In this document: positions 1-9,377 of the stretch, piece by piece
Layout: every line of letters starts with the position of its first letter
Numbering within the stretch: position 1 is the stretch's first letter
From: an uncultured Desulfobulbus sp.
GTDB taxonomy: Bacteria; Desulfobacterota; Desulfobulbia; Desulfobulbales; Desulfobulbaceae
NCBI RefSeq assembly: GCF_963665445.1
Contig: NZ_OY762276.1
Coordinates: 2,741,501-2,805,500 of the forward strand
DNA: 64,000 nucleotides
Direction of reading: 5' to 3'
The notes under the pieces: generated by a model
What the model was told of the DNA's origin: nothing
The model's database searches: none
Seen by the model: the letters and a program-made list of their open reading frames with translations, nothing else
Program-made: the position numbers and the translations under genes

Positions 1-39
1 TTCAATATGAAATAATCAAAGACAACGGAGGACAGGTCC

Positions 40-1530
40 GTGGGAGCTCATCTGGGAAAACTGGGACAGGGGGTGGTCGGTGCCGGCAGCCGCCTGGTGA
101 ATCCAGGTTCGATCAAAGGAAAAATTTTCACTATATTTTCGGTGGCTTTTCTCTCGATCGCCGCACTCACCGCGCTCAATCTGTGGAATTTCGCCACCCT
201 CAAGGAACACCTGCTCATAAGCGAACGCTACGACGACCTGCTCAACAACATTCTCGAGGTCCGCCGTTTTGAAAAAAATTATCTTATCTACGGCGATCCG
301 CGCAGCATGCAGGAGAGCCTTGATTACCTTGACCGGATCGACACCCTGGTCTCGGACCTTTCAGACGACCTGACCCGGTTGACCAGCGAGACGGCGCTGC
401 AAAAATTTCAGGAGAATCTCAAACAATACCGCTCCATGGCCGCCGGGCTCAGTGCCAATGCCCAAATCTCACCCGTGCCGATGCGAACCATCGGCAAAAC
501 ACTGACCGACGAGGCGGATCAATTTCGTGAAAGCAAACGGAAAAGAATCCACGCCGCCATTGTCCGCATCTCCATTCTCCCCTTCGCCTTTCTCGCCATC
601 CTCCTCTCCCTGTTGTTGCTGGTGGTCTGGCTCATCTCCCATGGCCTGCTCAAGCCACTTGATGTCATTGTGGAAACCACGCGATTAGTGGGCCGCGGCG
701 ATTTCAGCCCGATCGATTATCCGGGTGTCCCTTTGGAGGAAATTTCCGGTCTGATCCAGGCCTTCAATCAAATGGCCAAGGAGTTGGAGATCCATCAGGA
801 AGATCTGATTCAGACGCGAAAAATCGCCGCCATCGGCACCTTCACCGCCGGTATCGCCCATGAGCTCAACAACCCGATCAACAATATCGTGCTCACCGCG
901 GAGAGCCTCAAAGAGGAGTTGGTCGACCAGACCGAGCCGGAAAACATGGAGATGCTGGGCGACATCCTCACCCAGGCCGAGCGGGCCGCGGACATCGTCA
1001 AGAACCTGCTTGATTTCAGCCGCACCGAACGGCCGATCTTCAGCCAACTGCCGCCGGAACTGATTCTCTCCAGCAGCATCAACCTTGTGAAAAATCAAAT
1101 CAAAATTGTCGGCCTGCGCTTCGAGACCACCATCGCCGAAAACCTCCCGCCCATCTGCGGCAACATGGGCAACCTGCAGCAGGTGTTCACCAACCTCCTG
1201 CTCAACGCCATCCAGGCCTCGCCCCAGGGGACGACCATTCGCATGCAAGTCCACTATGCCGACAAACCGGGGTTCATCGCCTTTGTCATTCAGGATTCGG
1301 GAGAGGGCATCCCTCAGGAGATTCAACACAAAATCTTCGAGCCGTTCTTCTCCACCAAGGAGGTCGGCAAGGGAACCGGCCTCGGCCTGGCGGTGAGTTA
1401 TTCCATTGTCAAACGGCACGGGGGCAAGATAAAGGTACAGAGCAAACTCGGCCAGGGCGCGACCTTCACCGTGCTCCTGCCCCATATCGCTCAACCTGAA
1501 AACGACGACTTCCCCTACGGACTTGTATGA
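40..1530 (+). CDS. HAMP-containing sensor histidine kinase
   Basis: Membrane sensor kinase of a two-component system. Two hydrophobic segments (about residues 29-50 and 172-200) bracket a periplasmic helical region, followed by HAMP, a HisKA domain with the phospho-acceptor in GIAHELNNP (His near 274) and an HATPase domain with NLLLNAIQ, DSGEGIP and GKGTGLGLA. The start is GTG with GGAGG just upstream. The stop overlaps the next gene, a sigma-54 response regulator, by 4 nt, so the two form a cognate NtrB/NtrC-type or ZraS/ZraR-type pair. The signal is unknown; the sensor region does not match a domain I can name. Confidence 0.93.
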   Translation: MGAHLGKLGQGVVGAGSRLVNPGSIKGKIFTIFSVAFLSIAALTALNLWNFATLKEHLLISERYDDLLNNILEVRRFEKNYLIYGDPRSMQESLDYLDRIDTLVSDLSDDLTRLTSETALQKFQENLKQYRSMAAGLSANAQISPVPMRTIGKTLTDEADQFRESKRKRIHAAIVRISILPFAFLAILLSLLLLVVWLISHGLLKPLDVIVETTRLVGRGDFSPIDYPGVPLEEISGLIQAFNQMAKELEIHQEDLIQTRKIAAIGTFTAGIAHELNNPINNIVLTAESLKEELVDQTEPENMEMLGDILTQAERAADIVKNLLDFSRTERPIFSQLPPELILSSSINLVKNQIKIVGLRFETTIAENLPPICGNMGNLQQVFTNLLLNAIQASPQGTTIRMQVHYADKPGFIAFVIQDSGEGIPQEIQHKIFEPFFSTKEVGKGTGLGLAVSYSIVKRHGGKIKVQSKLGQGATFTVLLPHIAQPENDDFPYGLV

Positions 1531-2873
1531 TTCGACTGCGACTGGCTATTGTTGACGACGAGGAGATTGTCTGCCGCCGCCTGAGCCAGGCTCTGGCTAA
1601 GGAGGAAATGACGATCGAGGCCTTCATCATCGGACGTTCCTTTTTGGAACGCATGATGCAGGATCCCTTTGATATCGTGCTGTTGGATATGCGCCTGCCG
1701 GACCTGGACGGTCTGGAGATTCTCGGCCGGATCAAGGCCTTGCGCCCGGAGACCGAGGTGATCATCATCACCGGCTACAAGAGTGTGGAGAGTGCGGTCG
1801 AGGCGATCCGCAAAGGTGCCTTTCACTATATCGCCAAACCGGTCAACCTGGCGGAAATACGGCTTTTGGTCAACAGTGTGCGTGAAAAGATCGCCATGCG
1901 CCTGGAGAACCAACGGTTGCGCGAGGCCCTCAAGGGCGATACCGGTCTGAGGGCCATCGTCGGCAACAGCCCGGCCATACAGGAGCTCTTTGCCATGATC
2001 CGCAAGGTGGCACCGGTGGACTGCAATGTGCTCATTCAGGGGGGCAGCGGTACCGGCAAAGCCCTGGTGGCCCGGGCCATTCACCAGTTGAGCCCGGAAA
2101 AGGATCATCCCTTTGTGGCCTTCAACTGCGGTGGCTTCACCGATGAGTTGATCAACAGCGAGCTGTTTGGCTACGAACGGGGGGCCTTTACCGGCGCCAC
2201 CGCCACCAAGGTGGGGCTGCTTGAATCAGCGGCCGGTGGCACGGTCTTTCTCGATGAGATCGGCGAGATGCCGCTGGCGATGCAGGTCAAGCTCCTGCAC
2301 GTGATTCAGGAGAGGGAGATTCTTCGCGTTGGCGGCACCAAACCCATTGAGCTTGATATTCGCATCATCGCCGCCACCAACAGGGATCTCAAGCACGAGG
2401 TGGAGATCGGTGCCTTTCGCGAGGATCTCTACTTCCGCCTCAACGTGGTGACCATAAGCCTGCCGACCTTGAGTGACCGGCGGGAAGACATCCCCCTGCT
2501 CGTTCGATTTTTTATCGATAAATACAGCCTCGCCTTTCACAAGCAGGTGGACGGTATCCAGCCCCAGGCCCTGGACATTCTCTGTAACTACAGTTTTCCC
2601 GGCAATGTCCGCGAACTGGAAAACATCGTCGAGCGGGCCGTTGCCCTAACCGATGGCTCGGAGATCAGCCCCGAAGACCTGCCGGGCGACCTTCAGGATC
2701 TTCAATTCGATACCCTGGAAGGGGACGGCATGCCCACCCTGGAAGAGATGGAGCGGCGCTACATCGCCAAGGTTCTGGCCAGCACCAACTACAACAAGGG
2801 ATTGACCGCCCAGATCCTCGACATCCCCCGCACCACCCTCTGGCGTAAGATCAAGGCATATAGGCTGGAATAA
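1527..2873 (+). CDS. Sigma-54-dependent response regulator (NtrC family)
   Basis: DNA-binding response regulator paired with the upstream kinase by a 4-nt overlap. Receiver domain at residues 1-120 with phospho-acceptor Asp near 54 (LLDMRLPD) and the conserved Lys in YIAKPV. AAA+ sigma-54 interaction domain about 145-375 with an intact GAFTGA loop near residue 220, and a Fis-type helix-turn-helix at the C-terminus. The Walker A segment reads GGSGTGKA where the family normally has GESGTGKE; the catalytic GTGK is kept. It probably activates sigma-54 promoters on phosphorylation; the targets are not evident. Confidence 0.93.
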   Translation: MIRLRLAIVDDEEIVCRRLSQALAKEEMTIEAFIIGRSFLERMMQDPFDIVLLDMRLPDLDGLEILGRIKALRPETEVIIITGYKSVESAVEAIRKGAFHYIAKPVNLAEIRLLVNSVREKIAMRLENQRLREALKGDTGLRAIVGNSPAIQELFAMIRKVAPVDCNVLIQGGSGTGKALVARAIHQLSPEKDHPFVAFNCGGFTDELINSELFGYERGAFTGATATKVGLLESAAGGTVFLDEIGEMPLAMQVKLLHVIQEREILRVGGTKPIELDIRIIAATNRDLKHEVEIGAFREDLYFRLNVVTISLPTLSDRREDIPLLVRFFIDKYSLAFHKQVDGIQPQALDILCNYSFPGNVRELENIVERAVALTDGSEISPEDLPGDLQDLQFDTLEGDGMPTLEEMERRYIAKVLASTNYNKGLTAQILDIPRTTLWRKIKAYRLE

Positions 2874-2918
2874 AACAATCTCCGGCCCCAGCAACATACA
2901 GAGTGGAGATAATGCTCC

Positions 2919-3425
2919 TTAAGCGTTCTTGGGCAGCCGCACCGTCAACACCGGCACCGGGCTCATGCGGACAATCTTGTTGGCCACCGAGCCAAGGAGC
3001 ATATCCATGAACACCCCCTGGCCGTGGGCGCCCATGACGGCCATATCATATCTGCCGGTTTTCAGCTCCTCGAGAATGCGGGCCGCGGCATCGCCCTGCA
3101 CCACCTTGATTTCCGCTTTTGCCACCGGGCAGTCGGGATTATCCACGCGGCACTCCGCCGCCATCTCCGCAACCCGCGCCTTGGCCTTGTCAAGGGCCGT
3201 GTCCGTGGCGCTGGTATTGAACTTCTGCCAGGTCTCCGGGTCGAAATGGGTTTCAATGTCAAACCCGGCCTCCTCGCTCATCAATTCCACCCAATCCGGC
3301 AAGACGTGGATCATGGTCAGCTCTGCCTGGTAGCGGTTAGCCAGCGAGGCTGCATGGCGCAGGGCAAAACGGGCACTTTCAGAGAGATCGGTTGCATAAA
3401 GAATGTGTTTGATTTCAGGAAGCAT
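2919..3425 (-). CDS. Universal stress protein (UspA family)
   Basis: Single-domain UspA protein of 168 aa, the usual length. The N-terminal strand and helix (ILYATDLSESARFAL) and the C-terminal nucleotide-binding pattern G-x2-G-x9-GS (GAHGQG...LLGSVANKIV) indicate the ATP-binding type. An AGGAG ribosome site precedes the ATG. It lies 24 nt downstream of the transporter gene on the same strand, so the two are probably cotranscribed. Such proteins are cytoplasmic stress modulators; no specific partner can be read from sequence. Confidence 0.93.
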   Translation of the reverse strand: MLPEIKHILYATDLSESARFALRHAASLANRYQAELTMIHVLPDWVELMSEEAGFDIETHFDPETWQKFNTSATDTALDKAKARVAEMAAECRVDNPDCPVAKAEIKVVQGDAAARILEELKTGRYDMAVMGAHGQGVFMDMLLGSVANKIVRMSPVPVLTVRLPKNA

Positions 3426-3449
3426 GGCGTTCTCCTTTACAGTGCACGA

Positions 3450-4457
3450 TTAATTATTCCCTGCAGGCTGAGCCTGAGCAGCGGGTTTTGCCGCCGGAGC
3501 CGGACCAAAGATACGGCCGGTGAACTTGACATACCAGGCCGCGGACTGGACCTGAATGATATAGGCCAGAGCCACCACCAGGGCAGCATCCGAGCCTTTT
3601 GCGCCAAAGGCGTTGATCGCCACGGCCAAGGCAATGGAAAGATTGCGCATAACCGTGCCGTAGACCATGGCGATCGCGTCACCGCGCGGCAGCAACATGC
3701 GTCCCAGCACCGTGCTGAGGGCATAGTTGATGCCATAGACGATGGCCAGCGGCACCAGAATCTGCACCAGCATCTGCGGCGCACCCGTGATAGTTTTCGC
3801 CTTGAGTGCCAAGGCAATGAAGACGATACCAAGCACCCCCAGGGTGGAGAGCGCCGGAAAGCGAGGCGCAAAACGCTCGGCAAAGACCTTCTGCCCATAG
3901 CGGGAAACCAGAATTCGCTGCGTGGCGTAGCCAAGCGCCATGGGCAAAAAAACGATCAAGGCAATCTGCTGAAAGACCGTGCCCAGATTCATGGAAACCG
4001 TCGCGCCCAGAAGCCCCTTGACATAGAAGGGGGTCAAAAGCGAACCCAGGGTCAGGCCGATGACGGTCATCTTGACGGCGGCGGCCATGTTGCCCTTGGC
4101 AAAACCGGTCCAGGAGATGGTCATGCCACTGGTCGGCACCAGCCCCGCCAGGAGCAGGCCGAGCATCATATAGGGTTGATCGCGAAAAAAGAGCCAACCA
4201 ACACCAAAGGTGAGAAAGGGAACCACGGCAAAGTTGACTAGCTGGGTCACCACCTGGGCGCGCATATTGCCTCCGGAAAAAACCTCGCGGATTTTCAGGG
4301 TTACCATCATCGGGTAGACCATGAGAAAGGTAAAGGGTACGATCAGGCCCTTCAACCAGACCATATTGCCCAGGGCACCGGCAGCAAAGCCGAGCACCAT
4401 AACCGCGGGAATGGCCACGACCAGATTTTTCGAGATCAACATCAATATCTTCCACAT
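3450..4457 (-). CDS. ACR3/bile-acid:sodium symporter (SBF-like) family transporter
   Basis: Integral membrane protein of about 335 aa with roughly ten hydrophobic segments and the SBF/ACR3-type pattern, including the GLVPTSGMTISWTGFAKGN region in the middle and a charged, Ala/Pro-rich tail. ACR3 members export arsenite using the proton-motive force, but related members move other anions, and no arsR or arsC lies nearby, so the substrate is open. The start is the ATG at 4457, preceded by AGAGGAG; a longer reading frame to 4496 runs into a dispersed repeat and has no ribosome site. Likely cotranscribed with the downstream UspA gene. Confidence 0.8.
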   Translation of the reverse strand: MWKILMLISKNLVVAIPAVMVLGFAAGALGNMVWLKGLIVPFTFLMVYPMMVTLKIREVFSGGNMRAQVVTQLVNFAVVPFLTFGVGWLFFRDQPYMMLGLLLAGLVPTSGMTISWTGFAKGNMAAAVKMTVIGLTLGSLLTPFYVKGLLGATVSMNLGTVFQQIALIVFLPMALGYATQRILVSRYGQKVFAERFAPRFPALSTLGVLGIVFIALALKAKTITGAPQMLVQILVPLAIVYGINYALSTVLGRMLLPRGDAIAMVYGTVMRNLSIALAVAINAFGAKGSDAALVVALAYIIQVQSAAWYVKFTGRIFGPAPAAKPAAQAQPAGNN

Positions 4458-4485
4458 AGGTACGCTCCTCTTGCTGAATTTTGAT

Positions 4486-4585
4486 AGCTTCGTCAATGGT
4501 CAAAAAACATAATATCACGTCTTGTGAAATCAGTGTGTTACGAAGCTCGAAACGGCATTCTCGAGGCTCTTTACGAGAATGACAA
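4486..4585 (+). repeat. Dispersed 100-nt palindromic repeat, copy A
   Basis: Contains GCTTCGT near its left edge, TTACGAAGC at 4538-4546 and a second inverted pair ATTCTCG (4557-4563) / CGAGAAT (4574-4580). It aligns along its length with the copy at 45764-45861. It sits directly upstream of the transporter gene, so it probably contributes the 5' leader or promoter region of that gene. Confidence 0.75.
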
Positions 4586-4770
4586 TTCTGCGGGTTGGTG
4601 TTTTCCCATAGCTAAACAAGAAGCATACCAGGAAGGATGCAAAATCCAGCCGATTGCCTCATCCACCGACCCCCCCCTTATTTTAGCCAGTTACACACAG
4701 TCTCATCCAGCCTTCCCGAACCGCGCGCGGTGGGAAAATGCAGGTTCCACTGGACCAAATCAAAACACTT

Positions 4771-4807
4771 GTTAAAATAGAGAAAAACGAATGTTAACAT
4801 TTTAACA
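4771..4807. promoter_or_regulatory. Palindromic operator-like site
   Basis: GTTAAAAT (4771-4778) and ATTTTAAC (4799-4806) form a perfect inverted repeat with a 20-nt spacer, and TGTTAA/TTAACA (4792-4797, 4802-4807) nest inside the right half. It ends 10 nt before the start codon of the sigma-54 activator, a position suited to autoregulation by that protein. Binding is inferred. Confidence 0.5.
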
Positions 4808-4816
4808 GGTGTTGCG

Positions 4817-6214
4817 ATGCGGGAAGAAGAACTCAAGGCCTACTGGAAGACGGTGGTTGAGACTATTCAGGAGGGGGTGATGATTGTCGATCCTGGCGGG
4901 AGCATCGTAGCCGTCAATCAAGCCTTGAGCGAGTTGACCGGTTTTACCGCCGAAGACCTGATCGGTCGATCCTGCGCCACCCTCAACTGTGCCACCTGCC
5001 GGGCAAAGCGGGATCAGGAAGGGCACCACTGGTGTTCACTCTTTGAACAGGGGCGAATGAACAAACAACGGTGTGCGGTGCTGCGCAGCGATGGCCGCTA
5101 TGTCCAGGTGTTGAAAAACGCCTCGGTCCTGCGCAACGATGCAGGCGAGGTCATCGGCGGGGTGGAAACCCTGACCGACATCAGCGGCCTGCTCGAGCGG
5201 GATACGGCCATCGAGGCCTTTCGCCGGGAACTGAACGGCCGCGATACCTTTCACGGCATGGTGGGACGCTCCGCCGCCATGCAGCGGGTCTACGACCTGA
5301 TCGACAATGCCGCCGACTCCGATGCCCCCCTGGCCATCTACGGGGAGTCGGGCACGGGCAAGGAACTCACTGCCAAAGCAGTCCACGAGCGGGGAAAACG
5401 GCGAGACCGCCCCTATATCAAGGTCAACTGCGCCGCCCTCAACGAGGCGCTTTTGGAGAGCGAACTCTTTGGCCATGTCCGCGGCGCCTTTACCGGCGCC
5501 CACCAGGGACGGACCGGCCGCTTTGAGGCGGCCAACGGCGGCAGCATCTTTCTCGATGAAATCGGTGACCTGCCCATGCTCACCCAGGTCAAACTGCTGC
5601 GGGTGCTGGAAGACAAGGTAATCGAACGGGTGGGCGACAATCATCCTATTTCCGTGGATGTGCGCATCATCACCGCCACCAACCGCAACCTGGAGGCCAT
5701 GGTGCGCGAGGGCAGCTTTCGCCAGGACCTCTACTACCGCATCAATGTCATTCCCGTAACCGTTCCGCCGCTGAGGGAGCGTATCGAGGATGTGCCTTTG
5801 CTGGCGGAGTCCTTCTTCCGCACCCTGCAACTCAAAAGCGGTAAGGATATCCGCTCCATATCCCGTCATGCCATGGACCTGCTCATGGCCTACGCCTGGC
5901 CGGGCAATGTGCGTGAACTGCGCTCCACCTTTGAGTACGCCTTTGTCACCTGCCAGAGCACCTCCATTGGCCCCGAAGACCTGCCCGCAGGCATCACTCA
6001 GGCACAACCTCATCAGCAAGAGCGGAGACGCCCCACCCTGCCCGTTTCATCAGAGAATCGGGATACACAAAAAAGACAGGCCTTGATCAAAGCCCTGCAG
6101 GAGACTGACGGCAATCAGAGTAAGGCAGCGGAAATTCTGGGTATCTCCAGGGTGACGGTGTGGAATCGGATGAAACGCTATGGACTGAAAGCGGTACGAT
6201 GGGTGGAGGAGTAA
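4817..6214 (+). CDS. PAS-domain sigma-54-dependent transcriptional activator
   Basis: Enhancer-binding protein of 465 aa. A PAS domain (residues about 5-125) carries a cysteine cluster (NCATCRAKRDQEGHHWC, then a Cys near residue 82), often seen in redox or ligand sensing activators of anaerobes. The AAA+ domain (about 145-380) has GESGTGKE near 176 and GAFTGA near 223, so sigma-54 contact should be intact. A Fis-like helix-turn-helix ends the protein. No receiver domain, so it is controlled through PAS rather than by a kinase. A palindrome at 4771-4807 lies just upstream. Confidence 0.92.
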   Translation: MREEELKAYWKTVVETIQEGVMIVDPGGSIVAVNQALSELTGFTAEDLIGRSCATLNCATCRAKRDQEGHHWCSLFEQGRMNKQRCAVLRSDGRYVQVLKNASVLRNDAGEVIGGVETLTDISGLLERDTAIEAFRRELNGRDTFHGMVGRSAAMQRVYDLIDNAADSDAPLAIYGESGTGKELTAKAVHERGKRRDRPYIKVNCAALNEALLESELFGHVRGAFTGAHQGRTGRFEAANGGSIFLDEIGDLPMLTQVKLLRVLEDKVIERVGDNHPISVDVRIITATNRNLEAMVREGSFRQDLYYRINVIPVTVPPLRERIEDVPLLAESFFRTLQLKSGKDIRSISRHAMDLLMAYAWPGNVRELRSTFEYAFVTCQSTSIGPEDLPAGITQAQPHQQERRRPTLPVSSENRDTQKRQALIKALQETDGNQSKAAEILGISRVTVWNRMKRYGLKAVRWVEE

Positions 6215-6375
6215 ATCACCATTTGCGATGGCAATGAGTGTGCTATTATCAAACGAGGTGAGGGGGGGACAATTGAACACACACCGGCAACAATGCAGAA
6301 AACGGCTCTCAAGTCCTCCCGCGCGCCGGAAACTACATCAGGAACAGTATCGGTTTTAACCCGTTATCAGATGCC

Positions 6376-8118
6376 ATGCCAGACAAGCGACTGCAAAAAA
6401 TTTTATCCAGTATTTCCCTGAGAATAGCACTCCCTTTGTTGTGTACCATCCTCCTCTTCATTAGCGCGATTTTCTCCCTTCTCCTCCCCCAGCTTGAGAG
6501 GAATCTCATCCACAGAAAACAGGAAGCGATCAAAGAGCTGACCGAAACCGTCTGGAGCTTGGCGGAATCCTACTACGAACGCGAGTCCTCCGGCGAACTC
6601 ACCAGGGAAGATGCCCAGGCCCGCGCCATGGCCCGGATTCGCATGCTGCGCTATGGAACTGAAAGGAAAGATTATTTCTGGATCAACGACATGCATCCCC
6701 GGATGATAATGCACCCCTACCGAACCGATCTTGAGGGCAAGGATGTCTCTTCCTTCAAGGATACCAACGGGATTTTCCCCTTTGTCGAGTTCGTCAAAAT
6801 CGTCAAGCGTCAGGGGAGTGGCTACGTCGACTACATGTGGCAATGGAAGGACAATCCGCTGAAAATATCGGCAAAATCTTCTTACGTCATGGCGTTCGAG
6901 CCGTGGGGCTGGATCATCGGCACCGGGATGTATGTCGACGATGTCCGCGCCGCAATCGCCACAATCCGCGACAACCTGACCCAGATCTGTATAGGCATCC
7001 TGTTCATTGTGTCCCTGTTGGCCGCCTATTCCATTCGCCAGGCCATGCTGGCGGACAGGGAACGGCAGCGGACCATTATCAACCAGGAAAGACTGATGGA
7101 GTCGCTTGAACAGAGCAACACGCGCTTCCGCAATCTGCTGGAGACCACCAGCGACTGGATTTGGGAATCGGATCAGGACGGAAAATTCACCTATTCAAGC
7201 TCACGGGTGACGAATATGCTGGGGTTCACCCCTGAGGAAACCCTCGGTAAAACATTGATGGACATTGCCTCTCCACGGGCGGCGAGTACCTTGAGCGGGC
7301 CCTTTAAGAAACTCCTCAAAAACAGAGAAAATATTGTCGGTTTCGAGTGTACCTGCCTGGGCAAGAGCGACCAGATCGTGGTTCTGGAGAACAATGCGGT
7401 CCCCGTTTTCACCCCAAACGGCCAGGGCGCACTGATCGGCTATAGGGGAATCGCCCGCGACATCACCGAACGGAAGATTGCGATGGAAGCACTCAAGAAG
7501 AGCCGTGACGATCTCCATGCAAGTCTCGAGGAAACGGTTTCCTCCCTGGCGTCGACCGCAGAAAATCGCGATCCCTACACCGCCGGTCACCAGCAGCGGG
7601 TTGATCGACTGGCCTGCGCCATTGCCAAACAGTACGGCTTGCCGCCCGAACAGATCGAAGGCCTTCACATCGCGGCCCTGCTCCACGATATCGGCAAGAT
7701 TACCCTGCCCTTCGAATACCTGGCAAAACCGACCTGCCTGATCGAAGAGGAACGGGCCATCATCAGGCGTCATCCTGAAATCGGCTATGCGATCCTCAAG
7801 ACGATTCATTTCCCCTGGCCGGTGGCGGATATCGTCCACCAACACCATGAATATCTCGATGGTTCAGGATACCCGCAGGGCCTTACGGACGAGGATATTC
7901 TCCTGGAGGCAAAAATCCTCACCGTCGCTGACGTGGTCGAGGCCATGTCCTCCCATCGTCCCTACCGCCCGGCCCTGGGAATCGACAAGGCCATGGACGA
8001 GATACGCAAAGGTCGGGGCATACGCTATCATGCCCCCAGCGTCGATATCTGTCTTGACCTGATCGAGAAAAAAAAGATCGAGTTCCTCAGCAACGACTGG
8101 TGCCCGCTCTTTTTCTGA
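6376..8118 (+). CDS. Cache-PAS-HD-GYP signalling protein (probable c-di-GMP phosphodiesterase)
   Basis: Membrane protein of 580 aa. The first transmembrane helix (about 17-37) precedes a single Cache sensor domain (YFWINDMHPRMIMHP and the GWIIGTGMYVDDV signature), a second helix (about 207-225), a PAS domain (about 245-370) and an HD-GYP domain (about 395-560) with LLHDIGK and HHEYLDGSGYPQG. HD-GYP domains hydrolyse c-di-GMP, so an extracellular small molecule probably controls local c-di-GMP level. It is alone, 160 nt after the sigma-54 activator, with no matching cyclase in the window. Confidence 0.9.
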   Translation: MPDKRLQKILSSISLRIALPLLCTILLFISAIFSLLLPQLERNLIHRKQEAIKELTETVWSLAESYYERESSGELTREDAQARAMARIRMLRYGTERKDYFWINDMHPRMIMHPYRTDLEGKDVSSFKDTNGIFPFVEFVKIVKRQGSGYVDYMWQWKDNPLKISAKSSYVMAFEPWGWIIGTGMYVDDVRAAIATIRDNLTQICIGILFIVSLLAAYSIRQAMLADRERQRTIINQERLMESLEQSNTRFRNLLETTSDWIWESDQDGKFTYSSSRVTNMLGFTPEETLGKTLMDIASPRAASTLSGPFKKLLKNRENIVGFECTCLGKSDQIVVLENNAVPVFTPNGQGALIGYRGIARDITERKIAMEALKKSRDDLHASLEETVSSLASTAENRDPYTAGHQQRVDRLACAIAKQYGLPPEQIEGLHIAALLHDIGKITLPFEYLAKPTCLIEEERAIIRRHPEIGYAILKTIHFPWPVADIVHQHHEYLDGSGYPQGLTDEDILLEAKILTVADVVEAMSSHRPYRPALGIDKAMDEIRKGRGIRYHAPSVDICLDLIEKKKIEFLSNDWCPLFF

Positions 8119-8343
8119 TCAGATCCGTTCACAACAAGTCCGATGACCAAGGGGGCTCCAAGGACAACGACATCGATTCATTCTTGGAACCAGGAGTTAT
8201 CAGAATGTGCTCGATAAGAGCGACGGATTTCGGATCAACGCCTATTACGGGATCAATCCTGGTAAGGTCGGTGCTGGTTACGCTATGTGGTAAAAAATAC
8301 GCTGTGATGGTTGCCGGGAAATATCCGCGGCAACCATCATAAG
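8119..8343. other. Intergenic region with a 10-bp inverted repeat
   Basis: No convincing gene. GATGGTTGCC (8306-8315) and GGCAACCATC (8329-8338) form a perfect inverted repeat that could be a hairpin between the convergent HD-GYP gene and the decayed Nramp gene; it lacks a T tract. One forward frame ending at the TAA near 8291 reads like the tail of some protein (RINAYYGINPGKVGAGYAMW), which may be a remnant, but I cannot identify it. Confidence 0.4.
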
Positions 8344-9180
8344 ATGCTCAATTGAGTCAATAGAAAGCGGACCGCAAGAAAGGAGGTGACCAGAAAGGTG
8401 ACTCCCCCCACGCAATTGAGGAGGAGGGAATTTCGCGCCGCACTCCGACCTGTTGAGAAGATAGAGAAGAATGGCCAGAATCAACGGAGTGCCGCACAGC
8501 CCCAGGGCAAGCATGAGCGGCAACAGCAGAAAAAAACTGCCTTTTAAAAATGGCCCGAGCATACTGACAAGACACCCGGCAAAGACGGCAAGGGCAAAAC
8601 CTTTATCGCGGACATCGAGTTCCCAGCCCATCTTGTCGGCAATGAAATAGGCACCGGCCATAGAGGTTGGCGAAAGCGTGGACAGCGTTGCGCCCCAGAG
8701 ACCTGCCATGAAGATTCTCATGGCATTGCCCCCCCCGACAAGGGTTGGAGGGCAAGAGCAGCATCGGTGGCTTTTTGAATAAGACGCCGTTGGGTTTCGG
8801 GACAGCGGCCGCTACGAGGAAGATTGCAACGCTGTACAGGCCAAATGCCAGCCCCATGGACGATAGGGTGTCGAAGCGGGCCAAGGCGAGGCCACAGGGC
8901 TTCCAGTGCCTGGCATTGGTGGTGTAGGTGTCCAAGTTTTTCCCAGATGTTGCTCGGTTGCGGCGATGACGCCTTTTCCCTCCAGAATACCCGCCCTGGC
9001 AGCCAAATACTGCGCCGTGGTTCCAAAGATCGCGCTGAGAAGAACCACCCAGAGCAAACTGTAGCCATAGGTCGCCCCGGCAATGGCGACGCTGGCCAGG
9101 GTAGCCGGGCCACAGGCCACGGCACTGATGATCCAGGCCGGTCCCATTTCCTTGATATAGGAGATATAGAGGTTGTTCAT
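8344..9180 (-). pseudogene. Decayed Nramp-family metal ion transporter
   Basis: Pieces of one Nramp-type divalent metal transporter are spread over three minus-strand frames. The N-terminal part (MNNLYISYIKEMGPAWIIS to EGKGVIAATEQHLGKTW) occupies 9180-8930. It jumps after about 90 aa to a segment with NARHWKPCGLALARFD and GLYSVAIFLVAAAV in another frame, then changes frame twice more into ATDAALALQPLSGG and MAGAYFIADKMGWELD, ending with TPLILAILLYLLNR. About 100 internal residues typical of the family are missing. The combination of an internal deletion and several shifts means it is not functional. Confidence 0.8.
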
Positions 9181-9199
9181 CTTTTTGACGGGGAACCTT

Positions 9200-9298
9200 G
9201 ATAGCACCGTACACAGTTAAAAAATTGAAAGTCACGCATTGATCAATCCGTGATGAAGCTGGAAGCGTCGTTCTCGGTGCTATTGACGAGGATGACGA
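9200..9298 (+). repeat. Dispersed palindromic repeat, copy E (diverged)
   Basis: The core GTCGTTCTCG (9267-9276) ... CGAGGATGAC (9287-9296) matches the right hairpin of the repeat at 45764-45861 with two differences, and the GATGAAGCTGGAAGCG upstream corresponds to TACGAAGCTCGAAACG. The left part is only loosely similar. It lies just upstream of the decayed Nramp gene. Confidence 0.5.
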
Positions 9299-9377
9299 AG
9301 AAGAAACCGCCGTGGGGTCTGCACACTCCACCAGCAAAAAGGCAGCCTCCGTCGTCGGCTCTATCGCTGGATCGTTA

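Noticed and set aside
3024..4241. A 405-aa plus-strand open frame
   Set aside because: Antisense to the UspA and transporter genes, with no domain.
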